Shown: one piece after another, positions 26,620 through 35,113 of the stretch
How positions within the stretch are numbered: position 1 is the stretch's first letter
Layout: each line of letters starts with the position of its first letter
From: Deltaproteobacteria bacterium
GTDB lineage: Bacteria; Myxococcota_A; Polyangia; Nannocystales; Nannocystaceae
Length of the DNA: 64,000 nt
Direction: 5' to 3'
Assembly: GCA_016709225.1 (NCBI GenBank)
Contig: JADJEE010000002.1
Coordinates: forward strand, 1,178,001-1,242,000
The notes under the pieces: generated by a model
Database searches by the model: none
Seen by the model: only the letters and a program-made list of their open reading frames with translations
What the model was told of the DNA's origin: nothing
Program-made: the position numbers and the translations under genes

Positions 26620-26655
26620 CAGCCGACGCGCGCGACCGCGAGCCTAGGGGCCCTG

Positions 26656-27846
26656 GTGTCCGAGCCTGCGCCCCGCCCCTGGCTGCCTTTGTTCGTCGTC
26701 ACGCTGCTCGGCGTGGCGGACGGCCTGTACCTGACGCTGGTGCACCTCGACTACGAGGTCGGTCGCGCGGGGCTCGCGAGCGCGTGCCACCAGTTCTCGT
26801 CGACCGGCTGCAGCGTCACCGCGGGTCGCTTCGGCGATCTCGTCGGCATCCCGGTCGCGACGCTGGGCATGGCAGGCGCGCTCGCGATCACCGTGCTCAC
26901 CACACTCGCATGGCACCGCCGCGATCGCTGGGAGGATCCCTACCGCGCGGGCATCGTGGTGCTCGCCAGCATCGCCTTGGTCGTGTCGCTCACGATGGGT
27001 GTGTTCTCGGTGATGGAGGGCGCGTGGTGTCCGTTCTGCGTGGCCTGGTACGGCATCAACGCCGTGCAGCTGTGGCTGGCGCTGCGCGTGCGCGATCGTG
27101 CACTCGCGTGGCGTGACGTGCTCGACGACGCGCTCGGTCTGCCGTCGGCCGTGGCCGCGGGGGTCTTCGCGCTGACCGTGGTCGGCACCATGACCTGGTA
27201 CGGCCGCGAGCGCGCGGCGCTCGAAGAGGAGCGCGACGCCGCGATCATCCCGGCGCTGGTGGCCGAGCTGCGACAGAGCCCGCCGGTGGAGGTCGGAGTC
27301 CCCGATGCGCCCCGTCGTGGACCGGCGGATGCCGAGGTCGTGCTGGTCGAGTTCGGCGACTTCCAGTGCCCGCACTGCCGCAAGCTGTTCCTCGGCATCG
27401 AGGAGTACCTGGCCACGACCGGGCGACGCGTGGCGGTCGAGTTCGCCCACTTCCCGCTCGACAAGAGCTGCAACCCGCGGGTCGACACGCGCCACGAGCA
27501 CGCCTGCGCCGCGGCGGTCGCCGGCGAGTGTGCGCGTCGGCAAGACCGGTTCTGGGAGCTCGCAGCGGTGCTCTTCGAACACCAAGACGACCTCGAGCGC
27601 GAGCAGCTGCGAGGCTACGCCGGTGAGGTCGGCCTCGATGTCGCCGCCTTCGATCGATGCATGGTCGATCCCACGGCCACCGACAAGGTCACGCTCGACG
27701 CCGAGCTGGGCATGGCCTACGGCATCACCGGCACGCCGACCTTCTTCATCAACGGCTACAAGTGGACCGGCGCGATGCCACCGCAGGTGCTCGCGGGCGT
27801 CATCGAGGGCCTGCTCGCGCCACCCACCGCTCAATCGGCGCAGTAG
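26656..27846 (+). CDS. VKOR-DsbA fusion (disulfide bond formation)
   Basis: A 396-aa natural fusion of a vitamin K epoxide reductase-like membrane domain and a DsbA-like thioredoxin domain; such fusions make disulfides in exported proteins and pass electrons to quinone. The VKOR part has four to five membrane segments, the loop Cys pair (ACHQFSSTGCSV) and the active CxxC in AWCPFCVAWY. The thioredoxin part (from about residue 215) has FQCPHCRKLF and the cis-Pro GTPTFFINGY. The GTG start at 26656 follows AGGGG by a few bases. It sits 36 bp after the third AAA+ gene on the same strand, so read-through is possible. Its 3' end overlaps the convergent phosphoesterase gene by 16 bp. Confidence 0.93.
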   Translation: MSEPAPRPWLPLFVVTLLGVADGLYLTLVHLDYEVGRAGLASACHQFSSTGCSVTAGRFGDLVGIPVATLGMAGALAITVLTTLAWHRRDRWEDPYRAGIVVLASIALVVSLTMGVFSVMEGAWCPFCVAWYGINAVQLWLALRVRDRALAWRDVLDDALGLPSAVAAGVFALTVVGTMTWYGRERAALEEERDAAIIPALVAELRQSPPVEVGVPDAPRRGPADAEVVLVEFGDFQCPHCRKLFLGIEEYLATTGRRVAVEFAHFPLDKSCNPRVDTRHEHACAAAVAGECARRQDRFWELAAVLFEHQDDLEREQLRGYAGEVGLDVAAFDRCMVDPTATDKVTLDAELGMAYGITGTPTFFINGYKWTGAMPPQVLAGVIEGLLAPPTAQSAQ

Positions 27847-29069
27847 TCGAGCGTGCGCAGCGGCTCGCTCGCGGCGGTGTCGAGTCCCGGCGGCGGCACC
27901 TCGACGAAGCACGTGCGCAGCTGGTCACCGTCGAAGCTGGCACGGAGGTATCCGTAGCGTGGCACGCCGACCCCCTGATAGGCGCCACCGGTGCCCACCA
28001 CCACTTCGTGCAGCGACGTGCCGGCAACCTCGACGTGGGGGAAGTCGTGCAGCGCGTGGGCGTGGCCGGCGATCACCAGGTCGACGCCCGCGAGCGCGAA
28101 CTCGGCGAGGGTCTGCGCGGCGAGATCCTCCCGTGACCAGCCGGCGCCGGTGACCCCCGCGTAGGGCGGATGGTGCATCACCGCCACCAGGTGCCGCGCA
28201 TCGCCGCGATCGAGCAGCTCGGGCAGACGCGCCTGCACCGAGCGGGCGATCGCGCCGCTGCCGGTGTCGAGCATCGCGACGTGCACGTCGCAGACCGTGA
28301 ACGCGTAGTTCCCGGGGCCGAATCGCCGGTTGTAGAGCGGATGCAGCGGCCGATACACGTCGTGGTTGCCGGGCACCACCGCGGTCGGGAACGGCAGGCG
28401 CGCGAGGATCTCGGCCACGGTCTCGAACTCGTCCTCGCGCGAGTTCTCGGCCAGATCACCGGCCACCACCAACGCGACCAGCGGCTCGCCAGCGGCCTGC
28501 GCCTCGCGATGCTCCTCGCGCAGACGATCGACGATGCGCTCGAACTGTAGCGGGTTGGTCTGGATGTCGGCGGTGAATGCCACGCGGAAGCGCGACGGAC
28601 AGCTGCGGCTGCCGCGGATCCACACCGGCGCGTCGTCGTCGAACGTGACGTCGAGCTCGCGCCGCGTGCTACCGGGCACCGCCGACACCTCGGTCGCGCC
28701 GACCATCACGGTGGCGGTGGGATCGACGTTGTCGAGCACGACATGCAGCGCCGTGGTCGCCGCGTCGGTGCGCTCGAACGAGAGCGCGAAGGCGCCGGGC
28801 GTGGCCACGCGGGCGTGCACCGCCCGCGGATCGAGCTCGCGCAGCAGGCCGGTCGCGCTCCACGATGCGGTGCTCGACACCTGCGGCTCCTGGAAGCGCA
28901 CCTCGACGTCGCCCGCGGTGTGCAGACGCGCGAGGTCGTTCTCGGCGATCACGCGGCACTCGGGGTTGCCGTACTCCGGCGAGCTGCACTCGGGCTGCAC
29001 GCAGCCGAGCTCGAGTCGGGCGCACAGCAGGACCAACGGCGGCCAGAGCCGCCATGACGGGGGTTTCAT
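27831..29069 (-). CDS. Metallophosphoesterase lipoprotein
   Basis: A 412-aa lipoprotein (signal to about residue 23, LELGC) with a calcineurin-like phosphoesterase domain in the C-terminal half. Metal-site motifs are ADIQTN (D-x-Q where most members have D-x-H), VVAGDLAEN, VPGNHDVY, VMHHPPY and IAGHAHALHD. The N-terminal 150 residues form a separate Cys-containing beta domain. The substitution at the first metal motif occurs in some subfamilies and need not abolish activity. The substrate is unknown; the location should be periplasmic or surface. Its start overlaps the stop of the upstream barrel-like gene by 4 bp, so the two are coupled. Confidence 0.88.
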   Translation of the reverse strand: MKPPSWRLWPPLVLLCARLELGCVQPECSSPEYGNPECRVIAENDLARLHTAGDVEVRFQEPQVSSTASWSATGLLRELDPRAVHARVATPGAFALSFERTDAATTALHVVLDNVDPTATVMVGATEVSAVPGSTRRELDVTFDDDAPVWIRGSRSCPSRFRVAFTADIQTNPLQFERIVDRLREEHREAQAAGEPLVALVVAGDLAENSREDEFETVAEILARLPFPTAVVPGNHDVYRPLHPLYNRRFGPGNYAFTVCDVHVAMLDTGSGAIARSVQARLPELLDRGDARHLVAVMHHPPYAGVTGAGWSREDLAAQTLAEFALAGVDLVIAGHAHALHDFPHVEVAGTSLHEVVVGTGGAYQGVGVPRYGYLRASFDGDQLRTCFVEVPPPGLDTAASEPLRTLDYCAD

Positions 29070-30361
29070 CGACGGCCTCCGGAGTTGCGGCGACCGGCGC
29101 CGAGCAGCGGCGGCAACACGGTGCCGGCGTTGAAGGTGAGCGCGACGCCGTTGCCGACGATGGCCCCCACGCCGCCTTGGAACGCGTAGCGCGAGCCGAC
29201 CGGCCGCACGCGCACGGTGAAGTCGACGTGCACCGCACCGAGGAAGCCGATGACGGGGCCGAAGTTGATGCCGCGCCCGTCGAACCGAGTGTGCCGATAG
29301 CCGAGGCTCACCAGCCCCGATACCCCCGCGCGGCGCGAGCGACCGTCGCGACGCGGGCGTTCGGTGAACGGCACGTCGAGGTCGTACCAGGCCTCGGCGT
29401 ACAACGGCGCCAGCTGGGCGCGGCCGCGCTGCAGCGTGCGTGCCCCCGGCGCGGCGCTCGAGACGATGTCGAAGCGCGGGCCGGCCATGAACGTGAACCG
29501 CTGCCGCGGCGACAGGTGCCAGCGCGCACCGACCAGCAGCGGCAGCAACATCGTGCGCTCCACCGGCGTCACCGCCCCGTCACCGAGCGACAGCCAGTCA
29601 CGGCGGTACGCCACCTCGGGCCGCCATCGCAGCTCCGCGGGGCCCAGGTGCGCCGAGCGACGCACCGCCGGGTACGGCAGCGCGACCGCGAGATCGATCG
29701 CGAGGTTCATCGCGAGCCGCCGCTGCTCGAGCGTGACCGGCCGCGCGCCTCCCTGTGCGAGCTGCGGCCGCGGGTCGACCTGCCGCTCCGCCCCCAGCCA
29801 ACCGCCGAGCTCGCCCAGCAAGCGCATGCGACTGCTGCCGTCGCGGAACCACCATGTCGGCGCGACGCGCAGCGACATCGTGGGTGGGCGCCGCTCGTCC
29901 TGCACGCTGTTGCTGCTCGTCACGAGCCCGATGCCGAGGCTCTCGCGGCGCACGCGATCGTCGAGCTTCGGACCGTCGCCGATCGTGCGGCCCGCGAGGA
30001 CCCCGAGCAGCGCGCCCGCACCGGCGACTGCACCGGTCCCGACCAGGGCGACGGCGGGATCGCCCTTGGCGAGGCGGTCACCGAGGACGAACAGCACCGT
30101 CGCCGCGGTGGCCCCCGCGAGCGCACCGAGGGACAACAGCAGCACCCGCGCAGCGCCGGGGCGCGTGCACGTCGGCTCGCCGGGTTCGCAGCACAGCGCC
30201 CGCACACGATCGCACCCGGGCGGGCGCGGCTCGGCCGCGCTCGAGCGCTGCACCGCGCCGCCACGACGCGGCCGGTCCCGGCCATGCGCGGGCATGACCA
30301 GGCCGAGCGCCAGAATCGGCACCAGCCCGGCGGCGGCGCCGGCCTTCACGGATCGACCCAC
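29066..30361 (-). CDS. Exported protein with glycine-rich membrane-like segment and beta-barrel-like C-terminus
   Basis: A 431-aa protein with a signal peptide (AGAAAGLVPILALGLVMPAHG). A Cys-containing segment (CDRVRALCCEPGEPTC) precedes two hydrophobic Gly/Ala-rich helices (about 72-115), and the remaining 300 residues alternate in a pattern typical of outer-membrane strands. I do not recognise a family. Starts are GTG at 30361 or GTG at 30349; the second puts the signal peptide at the very N-terminus. It is co-transcribed with the metallophosphoesterase downstream, which it may help to localise. Confidence 0.72.
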   Translation of the reverse strand: MGRSVKAGAAAGLVPILALGLVMPAHGRDRPRRGGAVQRSSAAEPRPPGCDRVRALCCEPGEPTCTRPGAARVLLLSLGALAGATAATVLFVLGDRLAKGDPAVALVGTGAVAGAGALLGVLAGRTIGDGPKLDDRVRRESLGIGLVTSSNSVQDERRPPTMSLRVAPTWWFRDGSSRMRLLGELGGWLGAERQVDPRPQLAQGGARPVTLEQRRLAMNLAIDLAVALPYPAVRRSAHLGPAELRWRPEVAYRRDWLSLGDGAVTPVERTMLLPLLVGARWHLSPRQRFTFMAGPRFDIVSSAAPGARTLQRGRAQLAPLYAEAWYDLDVPFTERPRRDGRSRRAGVSGLVSLGYRHTRFDGRGINFGPVIGFLGAVHVDFTVRVRPVGSRYAFQGGVGAIVGNGVALTFNAGTVLPPLLGAGRRNSGGRR

Positions 30362-30489
30362 GCGTCACGCAGGTACCACGGACCCACGGAACGCCAGCAA
30401 TAACCGGCGCACGCAGGTCCCGTGATGGCGCTTGTCACATTGCCCGGAAGCCCGCAAAATTCCCGCGACGGGCAGCTGGGCCCGCTTGG

Positions 30490-31725
30490 GTGATGAACAT
30501 GGATGGCTTTCGTTCGATGTGGTCCTTGGGTGCGCTCGTGCCCGCGGTTTGGATGTTGGCGTGTTCGACCGTGCCCGACGAAGACGCGGTCTTCGCCGCG
30601 CGACGCGAGCAACTGGGCGCCCTGGCCGCGAGCCAGTGCGAGGCCGCGAGCGACTGTGCCTGCGAGCTGACGGCCGCGCAGGGCGGGTGCACGTCGCAGC
30701 TCGAGGATACTTGGCTCGCGCGTCTGCGCGCCGGCGGCGATCTCGGACTCACGTGGGATGCGGCGTGCGTCGAGACCATCGCCGCCCAACTCGAGGACGC
30801 GGGCTGTTCGTGGCCGGCGGCCGGGACCGCGAACCCGTGTCGCGACTTCTGCCAGGTCTTCCACGGCGACCGCGCCGAGGGCGAGAGCTGCGATGGACAC
30901 GATGCGCTGGTGAGCAGCTGCGCGCAGGGGCTGCTCTGCGACGCAGGCCGCTGCGTCGCGCCCTGCGCGGCGCTCAGCGGTCTACCCGAGGGCGCGCGCT
31001 GCTTCGACACCGACGCCGGCACCTCGCTCGATCGCTGCGCCGAGGGGCTGCGGTGCCTGTTTCCCGCCGGTCGCTGCGCCCAGGCGCCAGCGGCGGGCTC
31101 GGCCTGTCTCGAGGGCCAGTGCGACGATGACAGCTACTGCGACTGGAACACCGAAGTGTGTCGCTCGCTGCCGGGTCTCGGCGAGAACTGCGACTTCGCG
31201 CAGTGCCGCGAGGGGCTCGCCTGCGCGTGGAACGACGTCGACTTCACCAGCCGCTGTGTGATGGCGGCGGGCGAAGGTGAGTCGTGCAGCAACACGTCGT
31301 GCGTGCAGGGTCTGTCGTGCAGCGGCGCCACGCAGACCTGCACGGCCCCGGGCGGCGAAGGCGACCCCTGCGACGTCGGCTGTCACGAGGGCCTGGCCTG
31401 CAACTACGACTCGTACATCTGCGAGCGACCGCCGCCGGTCGGCGCGCCGTGCCCCTCGGGCGAGTGCGCGGTCGGGGCCTGGTGCGACTTCACCGACACG
31501 TTCGACGGCGTGTGCCGTGCGGGCGCAGCGCTCGGGGAGGCCTGCATGGGCCACCGCGAGTGCGCGAGCGGCTACTGCCCGGCGGGCTACTGCGATCGTC
31601 TGCCCGAGCTCGGCGAGTCGTGCCGCGAGACCCTCGCGTGCGGCGTCGGCACGTCCTGCGACGGCGACGTGTGCCGCGCAAGCGTCACGCGCGGGCCCGC
31701 GGTCTGCGTCTACGAGGGCTGGTGA
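30490..31725 (+). CDS. Cys-rich repeat lipoprotein
   Basis: A 411-aa lipoprotein (lipobox VWMLAC, about residue 25). From residue about 120 to the end it carries about eight imperfect repeats of roughly 30 residues of the type GxxCxxxxCxxGLxC...CxxxPxxGExC, likely small disulfide-bonded modules. Such proteins are common in myxobacterial envelopes and should depend on a disulfide system such as the VKOR-DsbA fusion encoded at 26656. Function unknown; binding or adhesion is a guess. The start is GTG 30490, ATG 30493 or ATG 30499; the signal peptide fits all three. Confidence 0.85.
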   Translation: MMNMDGFRSMWSLGALVPAVWMLACSTVPDEDAVFAARREQLGALAASQCEAASDCACELTAAQGGCTSQLEDTWLARLRAGGDLGLTWDAACVETIAAQLEDAGCSWPAAGTANPCRDFCQVFHGDRAEGESCDGHDALVSSCAQGLLCDAGRCVAPCAALSGLPEGARCFDTDAGTSLDRCAEGLRCLFPAGRCAQAPAAGSACLEGQCDDDSYCDWNTEVCRSLPGLGENCDFAQCREGLACAWNDVDFTSRCVMAAGEGESCSNTSCVQGLSCSGATQTCTAPGGEGDPCDVGCHEGLACNYDSYICERPPPVGAPCPSGECAVGAWCDFTDTFDGVCRAGAALGEACMGHRECASGYCPAGYCDRLPELGESCRETLACGVGTSCDGDVCRASVTRGPAVCVYEGW

Positions 31726-31842
31726 CGCACGCGCCCACGTGTCGCAGCGAGCCACGTGCGCGGCCGTGCGCCGATTCCCGATCAGCTTTGCTCCAAACCA
31801 CGTCAAAATGCCGTGGTACTGCTTGCAGTCGAAGAGGTTGCC

Positions 31843-32736
31843 ATGCGCATTTTCACAGGGGTTCGTCCGGTTGCGAAGTTGGGCTTGTGGTCGTGGATGT
31901 GTGGGGCGGTGCTCAGCGCCGGCTGCATCATCACGACCGGTGGCTCGAACGATGACACCGGCGGCACCGAGACCGCGAGCGACACGCAGACCACCAACCC
32001 CCTCACGACCTCGGACGCCAGCGGACAGATGACCTCGGCCGACAGCGGTGACGACACCGCGGGGTCGACCACGGATGGGCCGATCGGGGAGTGCAGCAGC
32101 AACATCATCGTCGACGGCGGCTTCGAAGGCGGAACCCCGAGTGCCACGTGGACGGAGTCCTCGACCAACTTCAACACGCCGATCTGCGACGCCACGTGCA
32201 CCGAGGACCCGGGCGCCGGCCCCTATGCGGGTGACTGGTACGCCTGGTACGGCGGCTCGGACGGCGCACTCGAGGAGGCCGCCGTCAGCCAGTCGGTCAC
32301 CATCGATGGCGAGACCGCATACCTCTCGTTCCGCTTCTCGATCAACGACTCCGGTGGCACCGGCGGCGACGTGTTCGTGGCGCAGATCGACGACACCGTG
32401 GTGTTCATGGTGACCGACCTCGACACCGGCTTCGAGGGCTACACGCCGGTCTCGCTCGACGTCAGCGACTTCGCCGACGGCATGGAACACACCGTCACGT
32501 TCAGCGCGGCGATCACCGGCGACGGCCTGACCAACTTCTTCCTCGACCAGATCGAGCTGGTCGGCTGCACCACCGGCAGCGACTCGTCGGGCTCGGGTCT
32601 CGACAGCAGCGGCGGTTCGAGCGGCGACTCGGGCAGCGGCACCACCGACGGCAGCAGCAGCAGCGACGGCGGCAGCAGCAGCAGCGGCGGCTCGAGTGGC
32701 GGCAGCGGCAGCGGCTCGTCGTCGGGGACGATGTAG
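31843..32736 (+). CDS. Tethered lipoprotein with jelly-roll-like domain
   Basis: A 297-aa lipoprotein with lipobox VLSAGC (Cys about 26), a Thr/Ser/Asp tether, and a domain of about 155 residues that starts NIIVDGGFEGGTPSATW and ends DQIELVGC. That start and end are typical of carbohydrate-binding or MAM/jelly-roll-like modules in which GxFE(N/G)G is a marker. A 55-residue Ser/Gly tail follows, so low-complexity sequence lies on both sides of the domain. The ATG at 31843 has AGAGG six bases upstream. Likely a surface glycan-binding protein, by inference. Confidence 0.82.
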   Translation: MRIFTGVRPVAKLGLWSWMCGAVLSAGCIITTGGSNDDTGGTETASDTQTTNPLTTSDASGQMTSADSGDDTAGSTTDGPIGECSSNIIVDGGFEGGTPSATWTESSTNFNTPICDATCTEDPGAGPYAGDWYAWYGGSDGALEEAAVSQSVTIDGETAYLSFRFSINDSGGTGGDVFVAQIDDTVVFMVTDLDTGFEGYTPVSLDVSDFADGMEHTVTFSAAITGDGLTNFFLDQIELVGCTTGSDSSGSGLDSSGGSSGDSGSGTTDGSSSSDGGSSSSGGSSGGSGSGSSSGTM

Positions 32737-32865
32737 TCGGCGCCGCGGCACCGCACGGGGCGTGGCCTCGCGCACGCCGGCGTGCCGGCCAAAAGCCTCG
32801 GTCGCCCGCTCGCGCGGCGGTCCACTTGTGGATCGCCGCGCGGCTTGTCGGGCATACTTGCCAAC

Positions 32866-33432
32866 GTGCCGTCGTACCGATTCGTCTGGCTGCTGCCGCC
32901 CATGCTGGGCCTCGCGTGCACGGTCGACACCGAAGATGGCGCGACCTCGCTGGGCGACCCCACCTACGCCGGGACCACGGTTTCGACCACCGCGAGCTCC
33001 ACCACCGCGAGCTCCACCACCGCGAGCTCCACCACCGCGAGCTCGATGGGCGACGGTGCTTCGTCCTCCGAGGGCGACCCCTCGGCCACCGGCAGCGACG
33101 GTACCGAGAGCTCCGGCGGCGTCGATCCATCGACGACCGGCGCCGACGGGCAGCCCACCGACGGCGCCTACTCGGCATGCGAAGACGTGACCGATTGCTT
33201 CGGACTGGTCTACTGCGCGGTGCCGCAGGCCGGGCTCGGGTTCTGCACCGACGCCTGCGAGATCCCCGGTGACTGCGCGCCGTCGCCCGGTGGCACCGCC
33301 CAGCCCGCGTGCGTGACCGCCACCGTGAACGCCGCCGAGCACCAGGTGTGCGCGCTCGACTGTAGCGGCGGCAAGACCTGCCCCGGCGGCATGGAGTGCG
33401 TGATGCTCGACAGCTCGATGGTCTGCGCCTGA
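32866..33432 (+). CDS. Small tethered Cys-containing lipoprotein
   Basis: A 188-aa lipoprotein starting at GTG 32866 (VPSYRFVWLLPPMLGLAC, lipobox Cys about 18). The tether (residues about 25-100) includes four tandem TTASS units. The C-terminal 85 residues contain eight Cys, beginning CEDVTDCFGLVYC and ending with a CxGGKxCPxGMxC pattern, likely a disulfide-knotted module. I do not recognise the family. No enzyme motif. Confidence 0.78.
   Translation: MPSYRFVWLLPPMLGLACTVDTEDGATSLGDPTYAGTTVSTTASSTTASSTTASSTTASSMGDGASSSEGDPSATGSDGTESSGGVDPSTTGADGQPTDGAYSACEDVTDCFGLVYCAVPQAGLGFCTDACEIPGDCAPSPGGTAQPACVTATVNAAEHQVCALDCSGGKTCPGGMECVMLDSSMVCA
32986..33045 (+). repeat. 15-bp tandem repeat x4 in lipoprotein tether
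   Basis: Four consecutive copies of accaccgcgagctcc (the last ends in g) encode TTASS repeats. It is an in-frame minisatellite that can change tether length without breaking the gene. Confidence 0.92.
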
Positions 33433-33456
33433 CCGATCGGTGGCACGAGTGGGGCG

Positions 33457-35022
33457 CTAGTTCGCCGGCGCGCCGGCGGCGATCCAATCGCGTACCTTCG
33501 CGACGAGCTCGGGCCGCGCGAGCGTGAGCGAGTTGTACGGCATGTGTGCGACCGTGTTGCCGTCGTCGTCGGTGGGCTCGCACTGCGACAGCAGGCGGAA
33601 CAGATAGCTGCCCTCGGGATCGCCGGGGGCCACCAGAGGCAGCGCCGTCTTGGCCTGCACCGCGTGATCGAGCAGCGTCGTGTGCAGATCGGCCGCGCGC
33701 AGGTCGAGCCCGGCGGCGGCCGCCGCACCGCCGTGGCACGACGAGAACACGCAGCTCGACTCGAACAGCGTCGCCGACACGCTCGTCAGGGTGGCGGGCT
33801 CGTGCGCGACGGTGTCGGCGGGCAGATCGACGCACACCGGCGCGGGCGGCAGGTCGGCATCGCCGGGGGACGACGGCGGCACGTACAGCGGCGCGGCGAT
33901 CTCCTCGGCCGTGGGCATTGCCTGCGAGGTGTTCTTGGGCAGGCCGATCGCCGCGCACGCGCCTTGGTTCATCACCACGCCGTCCTGCTCACCGACGATC
34001 TCGCCGGACTGCACGGAGGCGTCCATCAGCACCGCCGAGTCGGCCAGCCCCAACATCACGCACATCTCCTGGTCGCCGATGCCCCAGCCGATGTCCTTGT
34101 CGCGCCAGTTGTCGTAGCCGCAGGTGAAGCGAAAGCCCTGCGCGCCGGTGAGATCGATGGGCGGGTCGAAGCTCTTGCCGTTGCTGCTGGCGTCGAAGCC
34201 ATCGAGCTGGAACACCTGCTCGCCGTCCCGCGGCCCGCCGATGATGGACAGGTCGAAGTAGTCGCCGAGGTAGTGGTAGTGCGGCGTGACGTAGTAGAGC
34301 TTCAGGTCGAGCGGCATGCCGACCTGGTCCTGGTAGAGCGCCGAGAAGTCGCAGTCGCCGCCGAAGCGGGCCTGGCGACCGGCGGGGATGTCGAGATCGT
34401 AGTAGGTCAGGCGAAACGGCGCCGCGACCACGCGCACGTCCTTGGGGTGCACGAGCTCGAAGGTCATCCGCAGCTCGGTGCTGTACGGCGCATCCGCGAG
34501 GTTGAGGAAGTGCCCACCGGCGACGACCTTGTGATGCGGCGGGATCTTGACGACGACCCCGTCGGGCAGCCGCTGCTCGTCGACCCGCGACTGCGTCGAC
34601 TGGGCGAACAGCACCGTGCCCGAGACCGCTGCCTCGATCTCGGCGAACCCGCGCGACTGACACTCGAAGTAGCCGTCCTCGCCGGGGAAGCTGTCCTCGG
34701 GTACCACGAACCAGTTCGAGTGGTGCGAACCGCCATCGTTGGTGAGCCGCACGGTCTGCACATAGAGCGGCTGCTCGTTGCCGATGGTCCATTGCAGACA
34801 CGGCTGGGTCTCCTCGTGCGGCGCCAGCTCGAGCACGCCGAAGCTGTGGACCACCTCGTTCTCGGCGTGGCCGTGCGCGCCGTCGTCCGAGCTCGATGCG
34901 CCGGTGTCGGTGCTCGCCGCCGCGCCGCAGCCGGCCGCCAAGCCCACGCCGAGCGACAGCAACGAACGTCGTACACGGCGGTTCAGAGGCACGCGGAAGA
35001 GACGCTGCATGTCGCTCGGCAT
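33457..35022 (-). CDS. PHM-like copper protein fused to a cytochrome-c-like C-terminal domain (lipoprotein)
   Basis: A 521-aa lipoprotein (signal LLSLGVGLAAGC). The central 300 residues resemble copper type II ascorbate-dependent monooxygenases: GGSHHSNWFVV (His-His pair), IPPHHKVVAGGHFLN and YVTPHYHYLGDYF (His-x-His). These are the copper-ligand patterns of that fold, though substrate and reaction cannot be deduced. The C-terminal part has CVFSSCHGG, a CxxxxCH haem-like motif, and HMPY near the end as a possible Met ligand. The ATG at 35022 has GAGG about ten bases upstream; an ATG at 35010 is possible. Divergent from the propeller lipoprotein. Confidence 0.8.
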   Translation of the reverse strand: MPSDMQRLFRVPLNRRVRRSLLSLGVGLAAGCGAAASTDTGASSSDDGAHGHAENEVVHSFGVLELAPHEETQPCLQWTIGNEQPLYVQTVRLTNDGGSHHSNWFVVPEDSFPGEDGYFECQSRGFAEIEAAVSGTVLFAQSTQSRVDEQRLPDGVVVKIPPHHKVVAGGHFLNLADAPYSTELRMTFELVHPKDVRVVAAPFRLTYYDLDIPAGRQARFGGDCDFSALYQDQVGMPLDLKLYYVTPHYHYLGDYFDLSIIGGPRDGEQVFQLDGFDASSNGKSFDPPIDLTGAQGFRFTCGYDNWRDKDIGWGIGDQEMCVMLGLADSAVLMDASVQSGEIVGEQDGVVMNQGACAAIGLPKNTSQAMPTAEEIAAPLYVPPSSPGDADLPPAPVCVDLPADTVAHEPATLTSVSATLFESSCVFSSCHGGAAAAAGLDLRAADLHTTLLDHAVQAKTALPLVAPGDPEGSYLFRLLSQCEPTDDDGNTVAHMPYNSLTLARPELVAKVRDWIAAGAPAN

Positions 35023-35113
35023 GATAGCGCCTCGCGCCCGGCAGCGCGCTGGCGACGGCGGTGACGACGATGCGATTTGCCAATCGCCGGGCGCAACGGG
35101 CATCGTGGCGTGG

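Noticed and set aside
26616..26646. TTGACA at 26616 as a -35 for the VKOR-DsbA gene
   Set aside because: A perfect -35, but no -10 at 16-18 bp; it overlaps the upstream stop codon and may be chance.
32986..33045. Short tandem repeats considered as a CRISPR array
   Set aside because: The units are contiguous with no spacers and encode a protein repeat.
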